DNA from: Littorina saxatilis
Lineage: Eukaryota > Mollusca > Gastropoda > Littorinimorpha > Littorinidae
Direction of reading: 5' to 3'
DNA length: 64,000 bases
Assembly: GCF_037325665.1 (NCBI RefSeq)
Contig: NC_090261.1
Coordinates: 1,332,001 to 1,396,000, forward strand
Below are positions 1 to 62,899 of the stretch, in pieces; the stretch's first letter is position 1; every line of letters begins with the position of its first letter. The notes under the pieces were generated by a model that ran no database searches, was not told the origin of the DNA, and was given only the letters and a program-made list of their open reading frames with translations. The position numbers were made by a program, and so were the translations under genes.

Positions 1-19
1 TAGAATTGCGTAGCGCAAA

Positions 20-60
20 GTTGGAATTCCTACAATGGCGGCCATTGTTGGAATTCCAAC
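20..60. promoter_or_regulatory. 41-bp near-perfect palindrome with YY1-like core, upstream of MCM8
   Basis: Arms GTTGGAATTCC and GGAATTCCAAC surround ACAATGGCGGCCATTGT, itself a palindrome. ATGGCGGC is the core of the YY1 consensus and appears on both strands here. The position, about 190 bases before a candidate first exon, fits a TATA-less promoter. A second related string, AAGATGGGCGCC, lies near 141. Promoter function is inferred; a foldback repeat end is the alternative. Confidence 0.35.
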
Positions 61-203
61 AAAGCGCAGGTCATTTCCGGAAAAGCGCCGATGACGAGAT
101 GGGTCGCAACAGTTCACTGGAGAATTATTCCCCTTACATCCAAGATGGGCGCCAAATGTGATCGCTAGAAAATGAACAAAATTCAGTGAGAGCAATTCAA
201 CGA

Positions 204-252
204 ATGTCGTCGACGGGGCTTATTCCCACCTTTGCCGAGGAATCTAGTTTAG
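204..252 (+). other. Candidate MCM8 5' leader exon end with upstream ORF
   Basis: An ATG at 204 opens a short frame that reaches the strong donor GTGAGT at 253. If this is spliced to the acceptor TTTTCAG ending at 2255, the frame continues for 23 residues in all and stops at a TGA at 2276-2278. That stop overlaps the MCM8 start codon as ATGA. The leader exon is proposed from splice-site quality and position only; its 5' end is not visible. Confidence 0.35.
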
Positions 253-524
253 GTGAGTGCTTTTGATTCATTGAATGTTATCATAGTTAATGTCTTTATA
301 AGTGTTGTTTCGACTTGAAAGTTGAATCGTCTGCACCAGCTTTTCCGCTGTTCTTTCGCTGGTCTGCAAAACTTCTACTTCTACTTCAGAGTTCTACTTA
401 TAGTGTTCTTGAATCTACATTGATGCTTTCTCCGGTTGTTGCGACAGTAGCATATAACATGTGGTAGAATGTTATGAATTAGCGATTCTAATGCCTTAAG
501 TGCTCTAATGAATATGGGAATGGG

Positions 525-1475
525 CCAAGTGAGGCTGATGGGGTCTATGTCGACCAAAACCGCCCTGATATGGCCCTTCGTGGTCGGCTGGGCGTTAAGC
601 AAACAAACAAACAAAAATGTCGACCAAAAGATTGGGATTCCCTGTAGGTGGAGTTCCTGTAGGATGATTCCCTGTATACAGGGAATACCACAGGGTGTAG
701 TTCCTGTAGCGTTTCGCTGATATCGCTGAAAGTCACGTGATGCTTTGCGACATCGGTAGAATTTGATGGTTTTTTGAGTCACTTGAGAAAAAGTGACTCT
801 ATGTAATCGGTCAGTGTTAGTCTGTCCGGCCGGCCGTCCGTAGACACCACCTTAACGTTGGACTTTTCTCGGAAACTATCAAAGCGATCGGGCTCATATT
901 TTGTTTAGTCGTGACCTCCAATGACCTCTACACTTTAACGATGGTTTCGTTGACCTTTGACCTTTTTCAAGGTCACAGGTCAGCGTCAAAGGAAAAATTA
1001 GACATTTTATATCTTTGACAAAGTTCATCGGATGTGATTGAAACTTTGTAGGATTATTCTTTACATCAAAGTATTTACATCTGTAGCCTTTTACGAACGT
1101 TATCAGAAAAACAAGGGAGATAACTAGCCTTTTCTGTTCGGCAACACACAACTTAACGTTGGGCTTTTCTCGGAAACTATAAAAGTGACCGGGCTCAAAT
1201 TTTATGTGAACGTGACTCATTGTGTTGTGAATAGCAATTTCTTCCTGTCCATCTGATGCCTCATATAATATTCAGAACTGCGAAAGTGACTCGATCGAGC
1301 GTTTGCTCTTCTTGTTTTAATCTTTTTTTTATATTTCTTAGAAATTCGAGTATGGTTTGCAAGTTCTATTGAAAAACTCCACCCTGTGTATACAGGGAAT
1401 CCCCCTGCAGGAACTCCAATTACAGGGAATCCCACTCTTTTGGTCGACATAGACCCCATCAGCCCAAGTGAGATA
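525..1475. mobile_element. Inverted-repeat (foldback/MITE-like) element
   Basis: The string CTGATGGGGTCTATGTCGAC near 534 recurs inverted near 1465, and the adjoining GGGATTCCCTGTA-rich stretch at 616-700 recurs inverted at 1373-1440. Between the arms, about 65 bases at 850-915 (from TAACGTTGGACTTTTCTCGG) recur as a direct repeat at 1150-1216, so the core looks like a tandem dimer. No coding capacity is seen. The family is not named. Confidence 0.55.
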
Positions 1476-2255
1476 TCTGTCAACAGACGGTCAAGTAAGT
1501 TTGCTAGGGCTAGGCCTGCTAGTGCTACAGACACTGAGACAGTGTTTACAGTTGCAATGACAGAACACATGCTCACTCAAACACACGCACGCACACAACC
1601 TCACTAAAAATGCACAAACGTACACTTCCTGACAGTATGTGTTCAAATGTCACACTGGTGGTTAATTTTTTATAACTATCCAGAAAAAAAAGGAAGGCTG
1701 GTCATTGGAACCAGTAAGAGTCCAACTCAGAGTACTGGTTTAGTTGTTTTACCAGCGAAAAAAACGGTAGTTCTAAAAATCAACCGGTAGGTTAAATACC
1801 GGCAGCCAATTATTTTCCGGTATTTTCTCATTTCAACCGGTAAAATACCGGTAATTACCGATTAACGCCAATACTGAAAATGTTGCGCCAGTGGATATGT
1901 CATGCCTGTGGAATGTCGCGCTACTGGCATGACACATGCTGCCGTCATGAGTGAGTGTGTGGTAAGAAAAAAGTAGTGCATTTCTTTTTCAAAAAGGGGT
2001 TTATTTCACCAACTATAAGTATAACCTCCATCACAACAACAAAAACAAACATGTATACGATCGGCCGGGTCAATAGGTTAAATTAGTTGCAATTCGAGGC
2101 AAAGACAGACTGTTGGTTTTCAAATTCCATATACTTGTTGCCTTTTTTTTCTTTCTTATTCTGCATTTCAATTTTTCATGTCCACCAAAAGTTACATTTC
2201 ACAATTTATTGGCATAAATGTAAAGTTTGTGTCTGAATTCTGAAATCCTTTTCAG
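1476..2255 (+). other. Upstream intron sequence, no gene seen
   Basis: AT-rich sequence between the inverted-repeat element and the first MCM8 coding exon. At 1740-1865 the hexamer CCGGTA or its complement occurs several times, including ACCGGT palindromes. Otherwise I see nothing, until the pyrimidine tract and CAG acceptor at 2245-2255. Confidence 0.4.
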
Positions 2256-2274
2256 AACTCTGTGAAACACGACC

Positions 2275-53588
<51,314 letters not shown>

Positions 53589-53726
53589 CACCATCTACTG
53601 TGGGGCTGGGAAACTGCAGGGCACTGTTACTGCCATACCATTCTAGCTGTGCTCATAGCCTGTGGAGAAAAGCAGAGTTTGGGTCGAGGCCAGATTCTTC
53701 CACAGATATGGGGAATAGGAGTCTTG

Positions 53727-54477
53727 TTAAAGGCACAGTAAGCCTCCCGTAAACCACCACAGATACTGTCAGGCTTTTACACACAGTACAAACACCCTTT
53801 CATTTAAACACTCACTGCTTGAGAACATCCTAGGTGCTCTCCGTAAAGAGCGAGCAATTTTCAAAGAATTTATTTTTGCGTGGTTTATCTTACCCCTGAA
53901 CCATCGTGAACCCGTGTGATCCAGTTTCCCTTTTTCACAATGTAGTCGTCAGTAATTTGAATGCGACTCGATGTGAGCTTATCTGCAATAGCACGTTATT
54001 ATGTACCTCTAACTATGCACGAAACAAACAGCTGTATACTGTAGTTCACAAGAACTCTAGCAATGGCTTTTGACTGTTCAGAGGAACTGGCGATAGGCAT
54101 AAACCGTCTGCTACGAGAACCACGACCTTGCGTGACCCTGCTTCCGGGCTTTTCTTTTTTCAAACTTTCAAAACTTTGAATTGTACTGATCTTGTCTTGA
54201 TGAAAAAAGAATTCTTTTATGATTTAAGAATGTTTGTGTAACAAGCTGTCAATTTATTATTTAGATTTTAAAAGTTAGGTCTAGCGCCAAAACGCACCAC
54301 GGTTCGATTGTCTGAGAGACAATCCGCAAAATTCATTCTTTAAAAATTGCTCGCTCTTTACGTAGGGCACCTATGATGTTCCCGTTCGGTGAGTGTTTAA
54401 ACGAAAGGGTGTTTGTACTGTGTGTAAAAGCCTGACAGTATCTGTGATGGTTTACGGGAGGCTTACTGTGCCTTTAA
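53727..54477. mobile_element. 750-bp non-autonomous DNA element with about 150-bp TIRs and TTAA ends
   Basis: Starts TTAAAGGCACAGTAAGCCTCC and ends with its exact inverse. The matching continues inwards through CCGTAAACCA, AGCCTGACAG-type and GAGCGAGCAATTTT strings for roughly 150 bp. TTAA at both ends suggests a TTAA-targeting (piggyBac-like) origin, though the tip AGGCACAG is not typical. No coding region. Confidence 0.75.
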
Positions 54478-54624
54478 CCAGATGTTTCCAGTATTATATT
54501 GGAAAAATGATCAAAACATCTGGAAAAAAAATGTAAATCAGCAACTGGTTGTTGTAGCAAGATTCATGATAAAATTCAAAATTCTGTTATATGTCTTTCT
54601 TTCCATATTCTGTCTTTTTACATT

Positions 54625-55490
54625 TAGTCAAGTTTTGACTACCCGGTAAATGTTTTAACATAGAGGGGGAATCGAGACGAGGGTCGTGTGTGTGTCTGTG
54701 TCTGTGTGTGTTGAGCGATTCAGAGTAAACTACTGGACCGATCTTCATGAAATTTTTCATGAGAGTTCCTGGGTATGATATCCCCAGACGTTTTTTTTAT
54801 TTTTTAGATAAATATCTTTGATGACGTCATATCCGGCATTTTGTAAAAGTTGAGGCGGCACTGTCACACCCTCATTTTTCAATAAAATTGATTGAAATTT
54901 TGGCCAAGCAATCTTCGACGAAGGCCGGACTTTGGTATTGCATTTCAGCTTGGAGGCTTAAAAATTAATTAATGACTTTGGTCATTAAAAATCTGAAAAT
55001 TGTAATTAAAATTATTTTTTTATAAAACGATCCAAAATTACGTTTATTGTATTCTTCATCATTTTCTGATTCCAAAAACATATAAATATGTTATATTCGG
55101 ATTAAAAACAAGCTCTGAAAATTAAAAATATAAGCATTATGATTAAAATTAAATTTCCGAAATTGATTTAAAAACATTTTTATCTTATTTCTTGTACGTT
55201 CCTGATTCCAAAAACATAGATATGATATGTTTGGATTAAAAACACGTTCAGAAAGTTAAAAAGAATAGAGATATAGAAAAGCGTGCTATCCTCCTCAGCG
55301 CAACCGCTACCGCGCTTTTCTGGGTTGTTAATTTCACTGCCTTTGCCACGAGCGGTGGACAGACGATGCTACGAGTGTACGGTCTTGCGGAAAAAATGCA
55401 ATGCATTCAGTTTCATTCTGTGAGTTCGACTGAGCTTGACTAAATGTTGTATTTTCGCCTTACGCGACTTGTTTGATACTGTTTTCATGT
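54625..55490. repeat. Abundant snail interspersed repeat, about 860 bp
   Basis: Runs from TAGTCAAGTTTTGACTA, through GGGGGAATCGAGACGAGGGT and TGATGACGTCATATCCGGCA, to CTTGACTAAATGTTGTATTT and TCGCCTTACGCGACTTG. Its ends share GTCAAG/CTTGAC. I recall this sequence as very common in periwinkle genomes; that is memory, not a search. Non-coding. Confidence 0.65.
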
Positions 55491-55520
55491 AACTTGTAAA
55501 TTAACATTATTTCATTGTTA

Positions 55521-55532
55521 TTTGTAAATAAA
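55521..55532 (+). terminator. Poly(A) signal AATAAA within a Pumilio-like motif
   Basis: TTTGTAAATAAAC holds AATAAA at 55527-55532, overlapping TGTAAATA, the Pumilio recognition element. It is the first good signal on the + strand after both 3' UTR repeats. Confidence 0.5.
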
Positions 55533-55559
55533 CTTTATTTCATTGTTTCTTTCTTCCTG

Positions 55560-56595
55560 ACATTTTGTTCTCTTGGTGTTCTTTGTGGGTTGTTTTTTCC
55601 TTGACTTTCTATCCCTGCAGTCACAGCGGTAGCTCACTGTGCTCTCACCATGTTTTAGCCACCAAGGAAAAGGAGCATTTAGCAGCAGTGGCGGTTTTCA
55701 AACCTAACGACTGTACACTGACATCATGTTAACAAAGTCTGCATAAGAGAGTTTATATGTGCGTGTGGGCAGAATATACTGTCTTTTGAAAATAGTTGGC
55801 CGTGTGTATGGGTCATTAATGCAATGATTGCTGGATAAGCCGTTACGTGACTCAAATGATGTGCCTACATTAAAGCAAAACTGCAATGGATAATGAACAC
55901 AATGTTGTGGTCAAAGACACAAGCCACATTTTGTTTCTCTATATTTATGTGCAGAAAAGAATTGAAGGTTATTTACATAATCAAGGTAACAGCAAAGTTT
56001 TTTGTTTGATTAAAATCATCACAAAATGTGACATAAAACGAGATAACAACCATACACAAGTAAACCAAAGAAAACGTTTCCTGACAAAAGGTTTGTACCA
56101 CAGAACAGACAAGCTATCGTAATACATCAAGCTCGGGACGGAATGAACGAATACATACATTTGAACATTATTACAAACGCATGAAAAGGTTTCACCGTTT
56201 AGAAAGCACATGCGTTGGTGCATGTCGGTCAGTGTCAATGTACTAAACAATAAATAGGTAGCGGTCACACAGGAAGTGCGAAAGCCGAGTGTAGATATGT
56301 AGCTTTACCAAAGTGCCTGAGATGTGAAGTAAGGCCTATCATCCATTTCTTGGTCACAACTTTCACTGCATGTTATTTTTCACCAGTACCAACCAGCTCC
56401 TCTGCATGGCTCACTTTGTATTTCTCTCAGAACCTAAAATTAACAAAGTGAAGGTTTCTGATTTTGTTTCTAAAGACAGCCATTTCCCTCTGTAAACTAT
56501 CATGTAAATGCTTGTATGACTGTGTTTTAATTTTAAATGTGTCAAGCGCAAAGAGCATAATTGTAAAGTTATGATGTTGCGCTGTATAAATGCTC

Positions 56596-56634
<39 letters not shown>

Positions 56635-57033
56635 CACAAAACTCTCCAGAATTTTACGGGCACCATTTGTATTTTTAGCATGTACTATGCATAAAAAGCC
56701 TGACAGCTTCCCGTCGAGATTGAGATATTTGAAATAAGCCTAACCCTTATTTGATTTTTATAAAAACTTCCACTGGTTAAAGCAATATTTCTTCAACTGT
56801 CCAAGCTGCTTATTAAGTTGTGTTTTTTTTTCTAATGTAGGTGAACCTCTGACTTATTGAAACATTCAGAGCTCACACATATTTCTGTGTCTAAGCCAAA
56901 AATGTAAAAGTCAGTTAAACCTGTTTGGAACAGGAAGGTGTACGTTGGTGTTAATATCATAATCCTTGAGTCAGCACCAGCTACTCAGAGCTTTTCCTTG
57001 TCTAGCACTACACTAAGAAAGACACGGCTAGGG
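55560..57033. other. Region between MCM8 and the minus-strand GTPase gene
   Basis: No gene recognised; probably holds the 3' UTR of the minus-strand gene. A short interspersed repeat with an (ATT)n tail is at 56530-56635. Confidence 0.4.
56530..56635 (+). repeat. Short interspersed repeat with (ATT)n tail
   Basis: GTCAAGCGCAAAGAGCATAA, TTGTAAAGTTATGATGTTGC, ATAAATGCTCATTTATTATT; the inverted copy lies at 44466-44560. Confidence 0.75.
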
Positions 57034-57194
57034 TTAAGCTGCAGGTCCAGTATCACAGATCATTTCTTCCAGTTGCAAGAGAGCGTCTGTGAGATCTCGC
57101 TGGGAGAACATGTGCACGTCACACACGGCCCATTTGGGGGGCAGAGACACATGCTGCTGTAGCTGAGGCTTCAGACCTTCTGCTGACAGCGTTT
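57034..57194 (-). CDS. Last coding exon of an ARF/ARL-like small GTPase gene
   Basis: The minus-strand acceptor GTTTCAG is followed by ETLSAEGLKPQLQQHVSL, PPKWAVCDVHMFSQRDLTDA, LLQLEEMICDTGPAA and a stop. The layout (helix, W.v...s....gl...l..l) matches the C-terminal third of ARF-like GTPases. It joins in phase 1 to the exon at 57605. The exact subfamily is not recognised. Confidence 0.55.
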
Positions 57195-57604
57195 CTGAAA
57201 CAGCCAACAAAACAGATTCAGGATTCACGTATGTTAAATTTGTACAAGTTAAATTTCGAAGTTCCTCAAAACTCTATCTCTACTTCACTTTTTTTCCCAT
57301 TTCTTCAAATACATGCACAATATTGCATCACCTCACTTAAAAGGGATACTTTAATTCTGGAGGTCGAGTACTTTACAAAAACAAAACGCAGCAAACGAAT
57401 ACCCTTTTTCAGGACAAATATCTTATCTGAATTCTGTACCCTATATGTGCTTTGCAGTTTTCTTTTAAGCTGCTTTGGCTGTCTAACAAATACTGTCAGA
57501 AAACTTTCTCTTGCTTTTACTGTTTCAGATTCTTTTCCCGTAATTTTGAGACATTATTTAAACCTATTTTAACCTGTCATATAACATTAACAAAGCGATC
57601 TTAC
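57195..57604 (-). other. Intron of the GTPase-like gene
   Basis: No feature seen. Confidence 0.4.
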
Positions 57605-57736
57605 CTCCATCAGTGGCTTTGTTAACCAGAACCATCAGGGGCAGACCACTCAGGTCTCTGTCTGTCACCAATGACTGCAGGTCGGCCAAAGCGTCCATGG
57701 CGTTTCCATTCACTGCATCCACCACATACACCAGGC
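57605..57736 (-). CDS. Penultimate exon of the ARF/ARL-like GTPase gene
   Basis: Encodes LVYVVDAVNGNAMDALADLQ, SLVTDRDLSGLPLMVLVNKA and TDG, with acceptor TTGTGCAG and donor GTAA on the minus strand. YVVDA corresponds to the ARF-family strand (FVVDS in ARF) and VLVNKATD to the NKxD guanine-specificity motif. The P-loop and switch exons must lie further 5' (higher coordinates); I do not find them before the window end, so a DIRS-like fossil and a LINE probably sit in an upstream intron or the locus is truncated. Confidence 0.6.
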
Positions 57737-58190
57737 CTGCACAAACACCAGCACTCTTTAGAAACAGTCAGTGTTTGGAATGACATGAAAATATTTCATT
57801 ACAATTTACCAAATTGTGTAGGATATGGGATTTTTCTCATCTTTTGTCTGTTTATATTCCAGTTTGGTGTATAGTTTCTGTTTTCCAGACCTGATTTACC
57901 AGGTCATGTTTGATCTTTCTCAATACATGGCCACGTTTCCTTCAAGGTAACAATGGTTTCAACATGGTTTTTTAGACACAAATCACAAAGCAAGGTTGCC
58001 ATTGTAAAGCTAGTAAAAGCATGGCATCCTTTTTTTCCACTTTGGAGCAGAATCTTCACTGTGATGCCTGCTACTGTTATTGGCGTCTTGCTGTGCCCCC
58101 TCTCTTCCAGAAGGCAAAAAACCCAAAAGGTTGGGTGACCACAACATAATTGTCACTCAGTTTACTTTATGTTCCAAGGGAAACAACTTA
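57737..58190. other. Stretch between the GTPase exon and DIRS-like fossil 2
   Basis: No gene recognised on either strand. Confidence 0.4.
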
Positions 58191-61100
58191 TTAAATTACA
58201 TATTCCTACTCCGAATCACATGTAGCATTGACACAATCGGAGATGCTAGGTTCTGAAAAGGCTAACCGTCTAAGGGAAGCAACCCCAACCACAAAAAGTG
58301 TAAACGTAGCCTTGGTAATGACCATACACCCGGGGAGTTACCTCCCATCGTGCATGCCATGTCACTACTGCTACTGAACACGTGGTTCATATCATTCGAC
58401 CTTACAGCTTTCGAGGGAGCAGGTTGTTGATTTTTCGCGTTCCAAGCCTGCGTCTTCCGTTGGTCCCGCTGTCTGTGGGCGACGTCACCTTGTAGGCTTC
58501 TTTGACGCTTCCGGCCGAGACGTTGTCTAGGGCGGATGTTTTGCTTCTTCGTCTTCTACCGCTGTGGTGGGCGATTCAAGTAAGTCGAGCTGGTCCACAG
58601 GCCCTCGTGAGGCCGTCGGACAGTCCCTGCTGGGACACAGCTCTTTTCGGCGGGTTCACGACCCGCAAACCCCTGTTCGGTCGCACCCTGGCTTCACTGA
58701 AGACCATTGTGTGGCTGAGCAATGGCGGCAGTTGGTTCCGGCTACTTCTCCGACGTACGCACCCGCTGGGGTCGTTTCCGGAGTTGTCTAGCCGTTTCCG
58801 ACTGCTGCGCTTCCGGCACTCGCCGGAAGCATAGGTCCCCCGATGTACGCACCCGCTGTGGTCGTTTCCGGGGTTGACCAGGTCCCCCGATGTGCGCACC
58901 CGCTGTGGTCGTTTCCGGGGTTGACCGGACGTTGCCCCCCGGGCATTCGTCCTCTGTTCAGTCGCACCCTGGTTTCCTCGAAGACCATTGTGTGGCGGAG
59001 CAGTGGCGGTAGCCGTTTCCGGCGCTGCGCTTCCGGCACTCGCTGGAAGCATAGGTCCTCTGACGTACGCACCCGCTGTGGTCGTTTCCGGGGTTGACCG
59101 GACGTTGCCCCCCGGGCATTCGTCCTCTGTTCAGTCACACCCTGGCTTCCTCGAAGACCATTGTGTGGCGGAGCAATGGCGGTAGCCGTTTCTGGCGCTG
59201 CGCTTCCGGCACTCGCTGGAAGCATAGGTCCTCTGACGTACGCACCCGCTGTGGTCGTTTCTGGGGTTGACCGGACGTTGCCTTTAGGGCATTCGGGCTT
59301 CCGGCCTCCGTCCTCGCATTCGGCGCTTCCGCTTTTCGCGGTCTCGTCTGGTGCTTTCCGGCTCCGCCCGGATTTACTGCTCCTTTCGCTTCCACTTCCT
59401 CCCGGATGTCGGTAGCTGAGGAGCAACGCCAGCCCTTCGGGCAGGTGGTGTCTCAGCTCTGGCCGATGTAGTCAGCGTTTCAACCTTCGGTTGTCGCGTC
59501 GACTGCCGTTCCGGTTCCTGCAGCTGCAGACTTGCCGTCTTTTCTCTCTTAGCCTGATCGAGGCATGAGTTAGGACGACGTCGGGGGGGACGGATTTCCG
59601 GTTTTCCGGTTATGCCGTTTCACCGGCCTTCCACCAGTACGTGGACTTCGGTTTTTTCGCCGGTCGTGTCGGACATTCAGTCTGTCGTCAGCGATTCCAC
59701 ACGTGCTGGTTATTGGGAAAAAGGCTTAACGCTGTCCTCTAAGCTGCGGCAGAGGTCACGTCGAAGGTTTTCCCGGGCGGGGCTTCGGCCTCCTACACTT
59801 CCTGTCTGGAAGCATAGGTTCTCCATCACAAGCGCACGTAGTGGCTTGTCTGGGGTTGACCGAGGACTGGCCTACGGGCGTTCGGGTTCCGGCCCCAGTC
59901 CTCTTCTGTTCTGTCTCACTCTTGTTCCGTCGTGGGCATTTGTGTTTCACCAGTGCGGCAGCCGTTGTCGGCGTGGTGTTTCCGGTTTTACTGGAAGCAT
60001 AAGTCCTCCATTTCAAGTACACGTTGCGGTTTTGACTGGAGTTGACAGAGGACTGGCCTACGGGCGTTTGGGCTTCCGGCCTCAGTCTACTCTATGCATC
60101 TTTCGCTTCCGTTTTTCGCGGTTTTGTCTGCTGCATTTCCGGCTCTGTTCGGATACACTTCTCCTCTCCCTGACACTCCTTCGGAGGTCGGTGGGTGAGG
60201 AACAGCGGCTGGCCTACGGGCATTTAGGCTTTTAGCCTCAGCCGGGGCAGTCTTCACTTTACCTGTTGGGTGTTGCGTTTACTGCCTAGTCAGTTCGGGT
60301 GGCCCTGGACGTTTCCCCTATTCACGACCGTCAGTAGGGGGATAAGTCAGGTCTTTTTCCGGTTGGATGGTTTTCCGGTTTCCGGTCATCTCATTCATCA
60401 GTTTACCACCAGCAACTGTGACTTCGGTTTACGTTCGTAGCTGAGCTATTCTGTTTCTCAGTCTTTAGTCAGCAATCGAACACGTTCTGGATTTCCGTCG
60501 CAGCTCAAGCTTCGGCTCAGGATTTCCCTTGGGTGCATCGACATTGGTGGCTTCCTTGTTGTCGATGTCGGACTTCCGTTCCGTGAAGATAGGATGTTTT
60601 TCTACTTCCGGTTCCTTAGTCACCTTTTGTAGGTACCACGGTTTGCAGGTTTTGGCTAGGCCATCTCCTCCCGAAGGTGGTATCTCTAGTGTTTTGGTTC
60701 TGCCGCGGTTTCTACTATGGTTCAGTTCCGGAACATGCTCAGCCTTGGCTGGCTTCGGCTACACGGGCTTCACCTTTTGTTCCTTCTTGCTTATTCAGCC
60801 TTTGGAACTTGCCTCCTTTCTCTACTCTGTTGGCCAGCCCTTGCTTGGGTGAGCATGGAGCAGATGAGGCTGCCCTTCCTTCTCTACGCTCGTACGGCGG
60901 GTGTCGGAGGGACTCGTTTCTTTCGCATTCTCAGTTCCCTGAACAGTCAAAGAGAGTCGCTTAAACTTGGCCTGCAGTAGAGATTCAGTCGAGTAGAGAT
61001 CACCAGGTCTCTGACTGCTTTACAAAGGTTGAAGGAAGGTAGGGCTAGCATACTCAGAAACATGCTTAGCAGAAGCATGCTCATTCCTCTGGTTAAGCTA

Positions 61101-62866
61101 AGCTGGCAGCCAATAGGCAGCCTTGGCCGGGCAACAGCCATTCCACGTTGCGGCGATGGTGGTTGTTGCCTTCCCGTTTCTTGTGGCTTGTGGGGTTCTC
61201 TGGCTTCAGGTTACCCCTGTTTGGCCACAAACGTTCGGACTTTGGTCCTTGTTGTCTTTCATCGAGTCGGACTCTGTCTTTCTCTAGTGATCAGACGCGT
61301 TCTGGTGTTTCGTCCAAACTTAAGGTTCACTTGAGTTGGCCTCGGAAGTTACATTCAGGTTTTCCTGAGGGGGCATTGTCTTGGACAATGGATGTTTGAG
61401 GAGTAGTTCTTTGTGGCTTTCCTCCCCTCTCTCAGGTTTTGGCTACTCTTCTCCTTCGGGCAGAGGTTTAGTTAAGGTTCGGTTCCTGTGACTTCAGTCT
61501 TGGGCCTTTCCTCTCTTCTTCCTCATCTTAGTATGAGGCGAGTCCGGATGACGTCTGTCGGGTCGGGTTTCCTTACAGTCGCCCGGCTACAAAAGGCAAC
61601 TTTGTCTAGGGCGGTTGTCCGTTTTTCTCCGCGTTGGACTCTGTCTTCAGACAGGGACAGACGCGCTCTGGGTTTCTGGCCAAACTCAGGTAGGCTCTTG
61701 ATTTGGCTAGGAAGTTAACTGCCTGTTTTTTCCCTGAGAACTCTGGTTTCGGGAGTCTTATGGCTGGCTGGCTTCACGGTTTACGTTTACCAGTCTTGGT
61801 TTTCTGCTTTCGGTTTTTGATTCACTCTCGATTACCGTCAAGCAGACTGTTTTGGGAACATTCTGGCTTTTAGCCATTTTGTTTATGGTTGCCAGTCACA
61901 TCGGTTTTTGACCACCGTGGGTCCTCACTTCCGGTAGCTTACGCACAGTCGTAAGTGGCTGCTGTCGGGTGCTACCTCTCTCCCTGCGTTCGCAGGGACT
62001 GGTAGGGGATAACTGGCGACCTTCTATTTGTGAGTTTTCTCTTCGAGGTGGACTCTGGTACTTAGTGCTTGGATGTCTCTCTCTCGCTCTTTCGTGGGGA
62101 TTGGTCACTCTTATTTTGAGCTGACTTCTTTCTCACAAGCCTTTTGGGCTTTACTACATCCCAAGGTTTGCAGACTTTGGCATGGTTGTCTTAAGGTCAC
62201 CGCGGGGGTTCGTCCTTCTCAGTTGAGGGGACAACCTTACGCACGGATCTTCTCAGGACATTAGCATTTCCTTCCAGAAAAGGGGGGGGGGGGAGCTTGT
62301 CTTTCCCTTGGCTCGCCAGGGTTATTAATCCAAGGCTTGGGTCTATTCCTGTGCTGTTTTTTACGGCTAGGAGATTGGAAGAAGTGCTGAGCACAGCTTT
62401 CTGGATCTCTGAGGTTGTCTCTTTCGCTTTGCCTGAGATACTTCTCGGCTGTCAATCAGGACTTTCCTTGGTTCCCTCACTGCCTGTTGGCAGTGGGCCA
62501 GCCCTGGCAAAGGCTTTTGAGTGGGTTAGATTTTCTTTCCCACTGGGACCGCCCTGATTCTTTGGCAGCGGTCCAGGTTTTTGGCAAGGTTTTTTGAGTG
62601 AGTTAGATTTTTCTTTCCCACCGCCTTGTTTTTGTAATCTGCTACATGTGATTCGGAGTAGGAATATGTAATTTAATCGAAAATTTTATTGTAAATTTTC
62701 ATTTAATAAATATACCTACCCGAATCACATAGTATATTCCCTCCCGCCAACCCCGCTTTTGATTTGGAGAATTTATTCTTTAGGTCGAATGATATGAACC
62801 ACGTGTTCAGTAGCAGTAGTGACATGGCATGCACGATGGGAGGTAACTCCCCGGGTGTATGGTCAT
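58191..62866 (+). mobile_element. DIRS-like retroelement, fossil 2 (strongly decayed)
   Basis: Terminal inverted repeats are at 58191-58227 (TTAAATTACATATTCCTACT...) and 62640-62676. They are followed at 62677-62866 by an internal complementary region whose ATGGTCAT...CCCGGGTGT part is the inverse of 58318-58400. The layout is the same as fossil 1 but the termini differ, so it is a different family. The interior is full of interruptions and has no recognisable domain left in my reading; it is clearly older than fossil 1 or internally rearranged. Confidence 0.7.
58740..59300 (+). repeat. About 180-195-bp tandem repeats inside DIRS-like fossil 2
   Basis: ACGCACCCGCTGTGGTCGTT and TCCGGGGTTGACCGGACGTT recur at about 58855, 58900, 59065 and 59240, with GAAGACCATTGTGTGGCGGA between them. 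Confidence 0.8.
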
Positions 62867-62868
62867 TC

Positions 62869-62899
62869 TGGATCTGGATCTGGATCTGGATCTGGATAA
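62869..62899 (+). repeat. (CTGGAT)n microsatellite, probable LINE 3' tail
   Basis: Five CTGGAT units (ATCCAG on the minus strand) between DIRS-like fossil 2 and the minus-strand non-LTR element, where a LINE 3' tail would be expected. Confidence 0.7.

Larger units (their letters stand above)
53589..55555 (+). other. MCM8 3' UTR (probable)
   Basis: Non-coding from the stop to the poly(A) signal at 55527. It would contain the TTAA element and the long interspersed repeat below. An earlier, unseen poly(A) site is possible. Confidence 0.5.

Noticed and set aside
58502-60235. Frames of 110-212 codons in the second DIRS-like fossil
   Set aside because: Tandem-repeat and GC-rich artefacts; no recognisable domain.
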